A stretch of DNA of 32,139 bases from an uncultured Alphaproteobacteria bacterium (lineage in GTDB: Bacteria; Pseudomonadota; Alphaproteobacteria; UBA8366; JADFVY01). The DNA lies in the NCBI GenBank assembly GCA_947259105.1, contig CAMYKU010000045.1, positions 1 to 32,139 of the forward strand, in the 5' to 3' direction. Within the stretch, counting starts at the first letter, position 1. Each line of letters opens with the position of its first letter. The notes under the pieces were generated by a model, which did not search any database, had not been told where the DNA came from, and worked only from the letters and a program-made list of their open reading frames with translations. The translations under genes were made by a program, and so were the position numbers. Below are positions 1 through 6,961 of the stretch, piece after piece.

Positions 1-654
1 AAACAGGATTGCCAGCAACAGGGGCAGCGAGAGCCATGGCAGGATCCACAATTTGAACAGGTCACCGATCTTGCCGTGAAAGGTGAACGGCCGGTTGCCC
101 AGGTGCATGTTCTCGATCTCGCGGCGCACCAGCGCGATCCGCATTACGGGCGACGCCAGCCCCAGCGTCGCCATGACCAGGATCGTATAGCCCATGGCGG
201 CAAGCGCGTATTTTACCGACGATCCGGTGAGGGTCCCCCGGATGCCGCGCCACAGGGTTCGCGTCAGACGGTACCGGCGGGCCCGGTAGATCGCCACGTA
301 CATCAGGAACACGACGACCAGGATATACAGGGCGTAGACCACGCCAAACACCACCGGATCGTCCCCGAACAGGACCATCACGAGCGTAAAGCCCCCGATC
401 ACCGGGAAAAGGATGACCGCCATTACGATCAGGAAGCCGAGGAACAGTTCCAGGCCGGTGCCGGTATATTCCAGCCGGTCGTCACCCAGGCGCACGTGCG
501 ACCACAGATATTTCCGCTCCCTGGTCCGTGCCCAGAACCGGAATATCATCCCGGTCAGAAGCTGATAGAGTGCGTTGACCGCGACGATCTTGGCGAACGG
601 CACATGCTGGCCGTCATATTCCAACCTGAGGGTCTGTTCCGTCATGTCAGCCAT
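1..654 (-). CDS. DUF898 (YjgN-like) inner-membrane protein, C-terminus cut by window edge
   Basis: The gene reads leftward from ATG at 652-654 and stays open to base 1, so 218 codons are visible and the C-terminus is missing. A Shine-Dalgarno-like AAGGA lies just upstream; a second ATG three codons in is an alternative start. The protein begins with a short soluble strand (LRLEYDGQ), then has hydrophobic segments around residues 65-90 and 95-115 and another near 145-160. The motifs KYLWSHVRLGDDRLEYTGTG and YRARRYRLTRTLWRGIRG are characteristic of the DUF898/YjgN family, in which soluble WSxxRLGxxRxEYTG elements alternate with transmembrane helices. The biochemical function of the family is not established. 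It diverges from the TRAP operon, and nothing links it functionally to those genes. Confidence 0.85.
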   Translation of the reverse strand, partial: MADMTEQTLRLEYDGQHVPFAKIVAVNALYQLLTGMIFRFWARTRERKYLWSHVRLGDDRLEYTGTGLELFLGFLIVMAVILFPVIGGFTLVMVLFGDDPVVFGVVYALYILVVVFLMYVAIYRARRYRLTRTLWRGIRGTLTGSSVKYALAAMGYTILVMATLGLASPVMRIALVRREIENMHLGNRPFTFHGKIGDLFKLWILPWLSLPLLLAILF

Positions 655-1075
655 GTTCAATCCTTGCCGTTCGGGCCAAACCGCCTCGCAAATCAAGCGC
701 CGGAACCGGGTGTTTCGCAGCACTCCACATGGCGGGCCCGGACCGATCGAATATTCATTTAAATCAGCGCTATTATGGCGTGACGCCGGTTATCAAATCC
801 TTACCTCCTTTGCCGTTATGGCGTTCGCGGGTTCGCTGTTCGCCTGACGCCCGGGCGCCGCACCTGCCACGTCCGGCGCCATTCGTTGACGCGCGCACCG
901 CCCCATGCCTAAATGCCGGCGGTGCCGCCGTGACACAACAGGCGCAATTTCCGGTATTTCGTCAGTGCGGCCCGTACCAAGGTCAGACGGCCTTCTGCCG
1001 GCCGTGTGCGCGGCGCATGACCCGTCCGGATCCAGGGTCGCACGCCAACTACAAAAAGCTTGGAGGCTTGAAACA
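655..1075. other. Divergent intergenic region between the DUF898 gene and dctP
   Basis: This 421-bp gap separates two divergent genes and should hold the promoters of both. I see no convincing protein-coding gene in it. It contains an AT-rich patch at about 748-775 and an 11-bp odd palindrome GGCGTGACGCC at 777-787, which is a possible operator. A sigma70-like promoter candidate for dctP lies at 886-914. Short open frames crossing the gap lack family resemblance and good ribosome sites. Confidence 0.6.
886..914 (+). promoter_or_regulatory. Candidate sigma70-type promoter of the TRAP operon
   Basis: TTGACG at 886-891 is separated by 17 bases from CTAAAT at 909-914. Both are near-consensus for a housekeeping promoter in a GC-rich background. 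It would give a leader of about 155 bases before the dctP start. Assigned by eye only. Confidence 0.3.
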
Positions 1076-2080
1076 ATGAAACTTACAGGGATCAGCCATG
1101 CATTTCTTGCCGCGGCGGCGGCGCTGGCTTTCGGTATGGCGCCGGCCAACGCCGATGTCGTGAAGTGGGACATGGCCAACGAATACAACGCCACCTCCAA
1201 CCACGGCGAGGGCGACACCTTCTTCGCCAATACCCTGCGTGAGAAATCGCGGGGCCAGATCGAGATCACCCTGCATTTCGGTGCGTCGCTAGGCTACAAG
1301 TCCAAGGACCAGCTCGACGCCGTCGGCGATGGGGCGATTCCGATCGCCGATACCTATGTCGGACCGCTGGGGGGCATCAATCCGATGTTCCTGCTGCCCT
1401 CGCTGCCGTTCCTTGCGGCCACGACCGAAGAGGCCGCCACCCTGTTCGAGGTGGCGCGGCCCTATTACGATGCGATCTTCGCCGAAAACAACCAGAAACT
1501 GCTTTATGCGTCGCCCTGGGCGCCGTCCGGCATCTGGGCGAAGAAACCGGTGGACGGTATTGCGGCGCTCACGAACCTGAAAATCCGCACCTACGACCCG
1601 AACGGCACGATCACCCTTCAGGAGGCCGGCGCCGCGCCGATCCAGCTCAGTTGGGCGGATGTCGTACCGCAGCTCGGCACCGGCGGAATCGAGGCGGTCC
1701 TGACCTCGGCGGAAGGCGGCACCAATTCCAAGTTCTGGGAGCATCTGAGTCACTTCACCGAGATCAATTACGCCATGCCGCTCAACATGGTGCATATCAA
1801 TCTGGACGTCTTCAACGGGCTCTCCCCGGAACTCCAGAAGGCGGTTCTGGATGCCGCGGCGGAAACCAGCGCGCGCAACTGGAAGGGCGTGAACGCGCGC
1901 AACGCCCGCAACTACGCGACGATGCAACAGAACGGCATGACCGTCGTAACCGGCGTATCGCCGGATTATCTGAAGGCTCTGGGCGCGGCCGGCCAGAAGG
2001 CGCTGGACCAGTGGCTGGTGAAGACCGGCGACAAGGGCCACAAGATTATCGCCGAATACAAGAAGCGGACGGGCAAGTAA
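1076..2080 (+). CDS. dctP: TRAP transporter substrate-binding protein, DctP family
   Basis: This is the periplasmic solute receptor of a tripartite ATP-independent (TRAP) importer, 334 residues, the usual length. The start is ATG 1076, with GGAGG at 1062-1066 in front. It is followed directly by a typical Sec signal peptide with cleavage predicted after APANA (26/27). The conserved KIRTYDPNGT segment carries Arg171, the position that pairs with the ligand carboxylate in this family. It is followed by AEGGTNSKFWE near residues 212-222. The open frame extends upstream of 1076, but that extension has no receptor-like sequence and would bury the signal peptide. The gene leads an operon with dctQ and dctM. 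The ligand is probably an organic acid but cannot be named. The opposing amidohydrolase beyond dctM hints that the ligand could be an amide, peptide-like or cyclic compound. Confidence 0.93.
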   Translation: MKLTGISHAFLAAAAALAFGMAPANADVVKWDMANEYNATSNHGEGDTFFANTLREKSRGQIEITLHFGASLGYKSKDQLDAVGDGAIPIADTYVGPLGGINPMFLLPSLPFLAATTEEAATLFEVARPYYDAIFAENNQKLLYASPWAPSGIWAKKPVDGIAALTNLKIRTYDPNGTITLQEAGAAPIQLSWADVVPQLGTGGIEAVLTSAEGGTNSKFWEHLSHFTEINYAMPLNMVHINLDVFNGLSPELQKAVLDAAAETSARNWKGVNARNARNYATMQQNGMTVVTGVSPDYLKALGAAGQKALDQWLVKTGDKGHKIIAEYKKRTGK

Positions 2081-2097
2081 GGTCGATCGCGTGACGC

Positions 2098-2121
2098 GGC
2101 CCGGCGGATCTCCGCCGGGTC
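2098..2121 (+). promoter_or_regulatory. Strong GC-rich hairpin between dctP and dctQ
   Basis: CCCGGCGGA (2100-2108) and TCCGCCGGG (2111-2119) are perfectly complementary. A G-U and a G-C pair extend the stem outward to 2098/2121; the practical loop is about four bases (ATCT). No T-run follows, so it is not a classical terminator. Placed just after the receptor gene and before the membrane genes, it fits an mRNA-stabilising or attenuating structure that keeps receptor levels above those of the permease, as known for other binding-protein operons. Confidence 0.6.
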
Positions 2122-2152
2122 GCCGGCGCGGCCGCATCGACCCGGAGCCGGC

Positions 2153-2692
2153 ATGGCGGGACCGATGGATCGCCTGATCCGAGCGGTGGAGCGGCTGTCG
2201 CAAGCGGCGGGCGTGGTGTCCGCGATCCTGCTGATCGGGATGGTGCTTCACATCCTTCTCGAAATCGTACTCAGGTCTTTCTTCTCGAGCTCCACGTTCG
2301 TGCTCGACGAATTCGTCGGCTACGGCGTGGCGGCGATGACGTTCCTGTCGCTCGGCTACGCGCTGAACGAGGGTGCGCTGATCCGGGTGAACATCCTGCT
2401 GGGGCGCACAACGGGCCGGCCGCGCATCGGGATCGAGATATTCTCCGTCGCCGTCACGCTGGCCATGACCGTCTTCATCGCGGCCTATTTCTGGCGCAGC
2501 GTCGCGCGCAACTGGAGGCGCGAGGCCGTCAGCGAAAGCATCGCCGAGATCCCGCTCTGGATTCCCGAGGGACTGGTGCTGGCCGGCATGAGCCTGTTTG
2601 CGATCCAGCTCGCGGCCTATCTGCTGCGGCTGATCGCCGGCGACCGCAAGATCGTCGGCGAAGATACGGAAAGCCTGGAGCAGGTCGAGTGA
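2153..2692 (+). CDS. dctQ: TRAP transporter small membrane subunit, DctQ family
   Basis: A 179-residue protein with four predicted membrane helices (about residues 15-40, 50-70, 90-115 and 135-165), matching the size and topology of the TRAP small permease. In the family this subunit joins the receptor-facing and transport parts of the complex. GGAG at 2144-2147 precedes ATG 2153; ATG 2165 four codons on is a possible alternative. The motif SSTFVLDEFVGYGVAAMTFLS is typical of DctQ helix 2. It lies 72 bases after dctP, with a hairpin in between, and its stop is 7 bases before dctM, so the two membrane genes are translationally close. Confidence 0.92.
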   Translation: MAGPMDRLIRAVERLSQAAGVVSAILLIGMVLHILLEIVLRSFFSSSTFVLDEFVGYGVAAMTFLSLGYALNEGALIRVNILLGRTTGRPRIGIEIFSVAVTLAMTVFIAAYFWRSVARNWRREAVSESIAEIPLWIPEGLVLAGMSLFAIQLAAYLLRLIAGDRKIVGEDTESLEQVE

Positions 2693-2699
2693 GGGCCGC

Positions 2700-4028
2700 A
2701 TGGACGCGCTGATCGCGGGGCTTGTGATCCTGGTGCTGGTGTTCCTGTTCCTGGGCGCCGGGACATGGGTGTTCGCGGGGCTGCTGCTGGTCAGCACCAC
2801 CGGGCTGCTGATCCTGCTGCCGGACAGCTTTTCGGCCCACCGCGTCGGCGTCGTCATCACCAAGATCATGTACCGCTACGCCAGCACGTGGGAGCTGGCG
2901 GCGATCCCGATGTTCATCTGGATGGGCGAGATCATCTTCCGCACCGATATTTCCGAGCGCCTGTTCAAGGGCCTCGCGCCGCTGGTCGACCGGGTGCCCG
3001 GCCGGCTGCTGCACACCAACATCGCGGGATGCACCCTGTTCGCCGCGGTCAGCGGGTCGAGCGCCGCGACCACCGCCACGGTCGGCAAGATCACCACGAC
3101 GGAGCTCGCCCGGCGCAATTACGACACCGACCTGGCGATCGGATCGCTGGCCGGGGCCGGCAGCCTGGGCCTGCTGATTCCGCCGTCGATCGTGATGATC
3201 ATCTACGGGCTGCTGGCCGAGGTCTCGGTCTCGCGCCTGTTCGCGGCAGGCGTCTTCCCGGGGCTGCTGATCGCGGCGCTCTATTCCGGCTATATCCTGG
3301 TGCGCTGCGCCATGAACCCTTCGCTGTCGCCCGCGGCGGCCGAGAGTTATACCTGGATCGACCGCGTCCGCGCCGTCGGCAATCTGATCCCGGTGATCAT
3401 CCTGATGGTGATCGTCCTGGGTTCGATCTATTCGGGCCTCGCGACCCCGTCGGAGGCCGCGGCGGTGGGGGCGACGGCGGCGCTGCTGCTGGCGCTGATG
3501 ATGGGGCAGCTGACCTGGGAGGTCTTCAAGACCTCGATCATGGGCGCGGTGCGGACCTCCTGCATGGTGTGCATCATCCTCGTTTCGGCTGCTTTTCTCT
3601 CGACCGCGATGGGCTACCTGCACGTGCCGACCGACCTCGCCGCGGCAATCGGCGCGCTGGGCCTGTCGCCCTACGGCCTGATCATCATCCTGTCGCTGTT
3701 CTACATCATGCTGGGGCTGTTCCTGGACGGCATCTCGATCACCGTGATGAGCCTGCCGATCGCCCTGCCGCTGGTCACCCAGGCCGGCTTCGATCCGGTG
3801 TGGTTCGGCGTCTACCTGGTGATCATGGTGGAGCTCGGCCAGGTAACGCCGCCGGTCGGTTTCAACCTGTTCGTGCTGCAGGGGCTGACCGGCCATTCCA
3901 TCGGCCGCGTGGCGGTCGCGGCGCTGCCGTTCTTCGTGCTGATGTGCATCGGCGTCGCCATCGTCACGCTGTTCCCGGAAATCGCCCTGTGGCTGCCCGA
4001 TACCCTGTTCAACCGGCCGGTGGGCTGA
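2700..4028 (+). CDS. dctM: TRAP transporter large permease subunit, DctM family
   Basis: A 442-residue, highly hydrophobic protein of the usual length and of 11-12 predicted helices. It carries hallmark DctM segments: the GSSAATTATVGKIT stretch near residues 118-131, GSLGLLIPPSIVMIIYG in the middle, and the C-terminal PVGFNLFVLQGLTG. This subunit forms the sodium-coupled transport channel of the TRAP system. The ATG at 2700 overlaps the last base of the short spacer after dctQ. It is the last gene of the operon; downstream, the convergent amidohydrolase ends at 4155. No intact terminator was recognised, but a copy of a dispersed repeat occupies 4055-4090. Confidence 0.95.
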   Translation: MDALIAGLVILVLVFLFLGAGTWVFAGLLLVSTTGLLILLPDSFSAHRVGVVITKIMYRYASTWELAAIPMFIWMGEIIFRTDISERLFKGLAPLVDRVPGRLLHTNIAGCTLFAAVSGSSAATTATVGKITTTELARRNYDTDLAIGSLAGAGSLGLLIPPSIVMIIYGLLAEVSVSRLFAAGVFPGLLIAALYSGYILVRCAMNPSLSPAAAESYTWIDRVRAVGNLIPVIILMVIVLGSIYSGLATPSEAAAVGATAALLLALMMGQLTWEVFKTSIMGAVRTSCMVCIILVSAAFLSTAMGYLHVPTDLAAAIGALGLSPYGLIIILSLFYIMLGLFLDGISITVMSLPIALPLVTQAGFDPVWFGVYLVIMVELGQVTPPVGFNLFVLQGLTGHSIGRVAVAALPFFVLMCIGVAIVTLFPEIALWLPDTLFNRPVG

Positions 4029-4054
4029 GGGGAGCGCGGGCCGACCCGGTGAAA

Positions 4055-4090
4055 CAACCCCATGCACCGGCGATTCCTGCGGGTTTCGGA
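4055..4090 (+). repeat. Dispersed intergenic repeat, copy A
   Basis: Thirty-two aligned bases match 22429-22460 at 29 positions. The first 16 are identical (CAACCCCATGCACCGG) and the block GCGGGTTT is shared further on. It lies in the 126-bp gap between the convergent dctM and amidohydrolase genes. The second copy also lies between convergent genes. No transposase is nearby. Confidence 0.65.
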
Positions 4091-4154
4091 ACGGCGCGCG
4101 CCGGGCACGCCTCAGGATGGAGAGCCTTGCACGAATATCGTCCCAGGCGGGCCG

Positions 4155-5384
4155 CTATCCCAGCTCGTTCTTGCAGAACACGCCGTCCTTCATGATCGCC
4201 GGCATGTGCCGGCCCTGGTCCTGCAGCAGGGCGAGGTCGTCGAGGGGGTTGCCGTCGACCACCAGCAGGTCCGCGCGGGCGCCCTCTGCGACGACGCCGA
4301 TCTGCCCGGCGAGGCCGAACAGCTCGGCCGCGACGGTGGTGGCGGAACGGATGATGCTGTCCGGCGCCTGCACCTGCGCGCGCAGCGTGAACTCGTTCGA
4401 CTGGTGGCGGTGCATCGCGCCGAGCAGGTCGGTGCCGTAGGCGATCCTGACACCGTTCCTGTCGGCTAGCTCCAGCGCCGCCATGCCGGCATCCATCACC
4501 TCGGCGATCTTGCCGTGCATGTCGGCGGGCAGGCCCGCCTCTACCCCCTCGTCCCACAAGGCGTGGTAGGTCGAAAGCGTCGGCACCAGGAACGCGTCCA
4601 TCTTCTGGAACAGGTCGATCGAGCCGCGGTCGAGCAGGTTGCCATGCTCGATCGAGCGCACGCCGCATGTCAGCGCCCGGTTGACCGCGTCGGCCGTGTA
4701 GGCGTGCGCCATGACATACAGCCCGGCCGCCTCTGCCTCGGCGACAATCGCCGATATCTCCTCGATCGAGAACTGCAGGTTGGAGATCCGGTCGGTCGGC
4801 GAGGAGACGCCGCCGGAGGCCATGATCTTGATCTGGTTTGCGCCCTTGCGGATCTCGTTGCGCGCGGCCCGCCGCACCTCCGTCACCCCGTCGCAGACAT
4901 GGCCCAGTCCGGCGCAGCAGAAGCATTCTCCCAGGCCGTGTTCGCCGGGCGACCGCATGTCGCCATGGCCGCCCGTCTGCGACAGCGCCTTGCCGCAGAA
5001 CAGGATGCGCGGGCCGGCGAGATAGCCCTCGTCGATCGCCCTGGCGAGGCCGAAATCGGCGCCCCCGGCATCACGCACCGTGGTGAAGCCCCGCATCAGC
5101 ATGCCCTCGAGAACCTCCGCCGCGCGCGCCGTCACATATGACGGCGACCAGTGGCGCAGCGCGGCGAAATCCGGCGTCACCGCGGTCACGTGGACATGCG
5201 CGTCGCACAGCCCGGGCATCAGCGTCCTGCCCTCGAGGTCGCAGACCTGCGCGTCCTTGCGCGGGACCGCTTCCCCGGAGACGGCGGTGATCACCCCGTC
5301 GTCGACCAGCACATTGCGTTCGCCGGTCAGCGCACCCTTTTCAGGGTCCAGGACCACGGCGTTCCTGAAAACGATTCTGCTCAC
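4155..5384 (-). CDS. Metal-dependent amidohydrolase (prolidase / imidazolonepropionase-like)
   Basis: A 409-residue hydrolase of the amidohydrolase superfamily with a two-metal site. With GTG 5384 as start, the ligands are His63 and His65 (DAHVHV), Lys186 (QIKIMASGG, the expected carboxylated lysine), His227 (MAHAY), His247 (SIEHGN) and Asp319 (YGTDLLG). The order and spacing match the subgroup that hydrolyses Xaa-Pro, Xaa-Arg/Lys or N-acyl amino acids, rather than true imidazolonepropionase. GTG is chosen because GGAAGGG sits just in front and a TATGAT -10 overlaps the ATGATG that would be the upstream start. No signal peptide is evident. It diverges from marR, so it may share that regulator, and it converges on a TRAP importer. 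Substrate candidates are an imported amide or the lactam produced by the neighbouring heterocycle operon; neither is proven. Confidence 0.88.
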   Translation of the reverse strand: MSRIVFRNAVVLDPEKGALTGERNVLVDDGVITAVSGEAVPRKDAQVCDLEGRTLMPGLCDAHVHVTAVTPDFAALRHWSPSYVTARAAEVLEGMLMRGFTTVRDAGGADFGLARAIDEGYLAGPRILFCGKALSQTGGHGDMRSPGEHGLGECFCCAGLGHVCDGVTEVRRAARNEIRKGANQIKIMASGGVSSPTDRISNLQFSIEEISAIVAEAEAAGLYVMAHAYTADAVNRALTCGVRSIEHGNLLDRGSIDLFQKMDAFLVPTLSTYHALWDEGVEAGLPADMHGKIAEVMDAGMAALELADRNGVRIAYGTDLLGAMHRHQSNEFTLRAQVQAPDSIIRSATTVAAELFGLAGQIGVVAEGARADLLVVDGNPLDDLALLQDQGRHMPAIMKDGVFCKNELG

Positions 5385-5406
5385 GGGCGGGTCCCTTCCA
5401 TCCCCC

Positions 5407-5435
5407 ATCATAGCGGTATTTATCCCGACCGACAG
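5407..5435 (-). promoter_or_regulatory. Candidate promoter of the amidohydrolase gene
   Basis: On the minus strand TATGAT (5407-5412) is a five-of-six match to the -10 box, with a weak CTGTCG 17 bases upstream (5430-5435). It would give a very short leader to GTG 5384, supporting that start over the ATGs that overlap the -10 box. Confidence 0.3.
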
Positions 5436-5469
5436 CCTTCCGTTCGCGCCGCGACCGGCGGCGCGCATC

Positions 5470-5498
5470 TTGCCGTAACCGTGAAACAGGGTTATTTA
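5470..5498 (+). promoter_or_regulatory. Candidate promoter of the marR gene
   Basis: TTGCCG (5470-5475), a 17-base spacer and TATTTA (5493-5498) lie 36 bases before the MarR start, in the divergent gap shared with the amidohydrolase. The boxes are weak but stand out in the GC-rich surroundings. Confidence 0.25.
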
Positions 5499-5533
5499 GG
5501 CAGGTCGCAATCAGTACACCGGGACGACACGGA

Positions 5534-5980
5534 ATGGCGGCTCGGACCGCGAAGGAACCTGGCAGCGTCGGCAAATATGTCCTGGAAGATCAGGTCGGTC
5601 ACCTGCTGCGCCGGGCCCACCAGCGCGCATCGGCGATCTTCCAGGAATATATCGCCGAAGGTCTGACGCCGCAGCAATATGCGGCGCTGATCAAGGTCCG
5701 CGATTTCGGATCGGTTTCACAGAATCGCCTGGGGCGCGCGGTGGCCATGGACCCGGCGACCAGCCAGGGCGTCGTGCAGCGCCTGGTCGCGAAACACCTG
5801 ATCCGGCGCGAGCGCGACCCGAAAGACCGGCGCCGGAGCATGCTGAGCCTGACGCCCCTGGGCGAGGAAATGGCCGAAAAACTGGTCCCGCTGGGACGGA
5901 AGATCACCGCCGAGACGCTCGCGCCATTGTCGAAGGACGAGAAGGCCACCTTCCTGAAACTCCTGAACAAGCTGACCTGA
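5534..5980 (+). CDS. MarR-family transcriptional regulator
   Basis: A 148-residue winged-helix DNA-binding protein. The N-terminal dimerisation helix reads YVLEDQVGHLLRRAHQRASA, a form common in MarR proteins that control aromatic and heteroaromatic catabolism (NicR- and HpcR-like). The recognition region is VAMDPATSQGVVQRLVAK, followed by the wing RERDPKDRRRSMLSLTPLG with the conserved D-P-x-D-R-R motif. The start is ATG 5534; the ribosome site is weak. It lies between the divergent amidohydrolase and the Mo-hydroxylase operon, and a palindrome just after the operon's -10 box (6043-6050) is a natural operator. Family behaviour suggests it represses until the substrate or an intermediate binds; the effector is unknown. 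Confidence 0.93.
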   Translation: MAARTAKEPGSVGKYVLEDQVGHLLRRAHQRASAIFQEYIAEGLTPQQYAALIKVRDFGSVSQNRLGRAVAMDPATSQGVVQRLVAKHLIRRERDPKDRRRSMLSLTPLGEEMAEKLVPLGRKITAETLAPLSKDEKATFLKLLNKLT

Positions 5981-6008
5981 CGCGGTATTCGTCTCCGGCC
6001 GCCGGGGC

Positions 6009-6039
6009 TTGACAGAACAGCGGTGCGTGCCTCTATCAT
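6009..6039 (+). promoter_or_regulatory. Promoter of the Mo-hydroxylase / reductase operon
   Basis: A perfect TTGACA (6009-6014) is followed 19 bases later by TATCAT (6034-6039), a five-of-six -10 box. The spacer is two bases longer than ideal, which often means regulation. It is 77 bases before the first gene of the operon and is followed directly by a palindrome. Confidence 0.5.
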
Positions 6040-6042
6040 GTT

Positions 6043-6050
6043 TGTATACA
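6043..6050 (+). promoter_or_regulatory. Candidate MarR operator palindrome
   Basis: TGTATACA is a perfect 8-bp palindrome placed at about -2 to +6 of the predicted start, in an AT-rich stretch (ATGTTTGTATACACAT). Its position would let a bound MarR dimer block the promoter at 6009-6039. Confidence 0.45.
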
Positions 6051-6115
6051 CATAAAATCCGGGCATCGTTGCGGCAACGGGGTCGTGTCGTGACGACCCG
6101 GATGGAGAGCCGGCG

Positions 6116-6961
6116 ATGGGCAGCTATCTGCGCCCGGATTCATTGACAGAGGCGCTGGCCGCGCTCGAGGCCGGGCCGCGGACGGTTCTTGCGGGCGGGA
6201 CCGACTATTATCCGGCGCGGGTCGGCCTGCCGCTGGACGACGATATTCTCGATATCACGGCGATCGGCGAGTTGCGCGGCATAGAGGCCGGGAACGGCGA
6301 AATCCGGATCGGCGCGCTGGTGCGCTGGTGCGAACTCGCGGACGCCCCGCTTCCGCCCGCCTGCGACGGGCTGCGCCGCGCGGCACGACAGATCGGCGGC
6401 ATGCAGGTGCAGAACGCGGGTACGGTTTGCGGCAATGTCTGCAATGCCTCGCCGGCAGCGGACGGAATTCCGAACCTGCTTGTGCTCGACGCATCGGTGG
6501 AACTGGCGTCCGCCTCGGGCATCCGCACCGTGCCGATCGGCGCGTTCGTCACCGGCAACCGGACCACCACGCGTCGCGCCGACGAACTGGCGACCGCACT
6601 GGTCATGCCCGCGCCGCCCGAAGGCGCCCGCGGTTGCTTCGGCAAGCTCGGGGCGCGGGCCTATCTGGTCATCTCGATCGCCATGGTGGCGGCCCTGATC
6701 GCGCCCGGACGCGATGGGACGGTGGCGGTGGCGCGCATCGCGGTCGGCGCCTGTTCCGCCGTGGCGCAGCGGCTGGCCGGGCTCGAGCAGGCGCTGTCCG
6801 GCGCCACGATCGGGCCGGAGCTCGGCAGCATTCCCGATGCCGCTCACCTGGCGCCGCTGACGCCCATCGACGACGTGCGCGGCAGCGCCGAATACCGCAT
6901 CGAGGCCGCCTTGACGCTGATCCGGCGGGCGCTGGCCGAGCTCGGCGAAGCCGCGCGATGA
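6116..6961 (+). CDS. FAD-binding subunit of a xanthine-dehydrogenase-family molybdenum hydroxylase
   Basis: A 281-residue medium subunit (CoxM/XdhB/NdhF type) that would pass electrons from the iron-sulfur clusters to an acceptor through FAD. The FAD-binding motifs are AGGTD (residues 26-30) and QVQNAGTVCGNVCNASP (97-113); the second carries Cys in place of the usual Gly in TxGGN, a variant seen in other family members. A C-terminal CO-dehydrogenase-flavoprotein domain follows. GGAGAG precedes ATG 6116. The stop overlaps the next start as ATGA (6958-6961), indicating translational coupling with the catalytic subunit. It is the first structural gene after the regulated promoter. Family membership is firm; the substrate is not given by this subunit. 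Confidence 0.93.
   Translation: MGSYLRPDSLTEALAALEAGPRTVLAGGTDYYPARVGLPLDDDILDITAIGELRGIEAGNGEIRIGALVRWCELADAPLPPACDGLRRAARQIGGMQVQNAGTVCGNVCNASPAADGIPNLLVLDASVELASASGIRTVPIGAFVTGNRTTTRRADELATALVMPAPPEGARGCFGKLGARAYLVISIAMVAALIAPGRDGTVAVARIAVGACSAVAQRLAGLEQALSGATIGPELGSIPDAAHLAPLTPIDDVRGSAEYRIEAALTLIRRALAELGEAAR

Noticed and set aside
1289..2869. Long open frame on the minus strand across the TRAP genes
   Set aside because: Its product is rich in Arg, His, Asp and Gln with no domain. It is the mirror of dctP and dctQ codons in GC-rich DNA, as are similar long frames at 2529-4067, 7792-9768, 12095-15310, 18340-20433 and 23839-26424.
4155..5384. Amidohydrolase as a true enamidase
   Set aside because: The metal-site layout with the QIKIMASGG lysine and the GGHGDMR segment fits the prolidase-like subgroup, not the enamidase sequence as I remember it; a related activity is kept only as a hypothesis.
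6328..6957. Upstream in-frame extension of the Mo subunit
   Set aside because: The extension lies inside the FAD gene in another frame, has low-complexity Arg/Ala-rich sequence and would spoil the normal start of the iron-sulfur domain; ATG 6958 overlaps the FAD stop.
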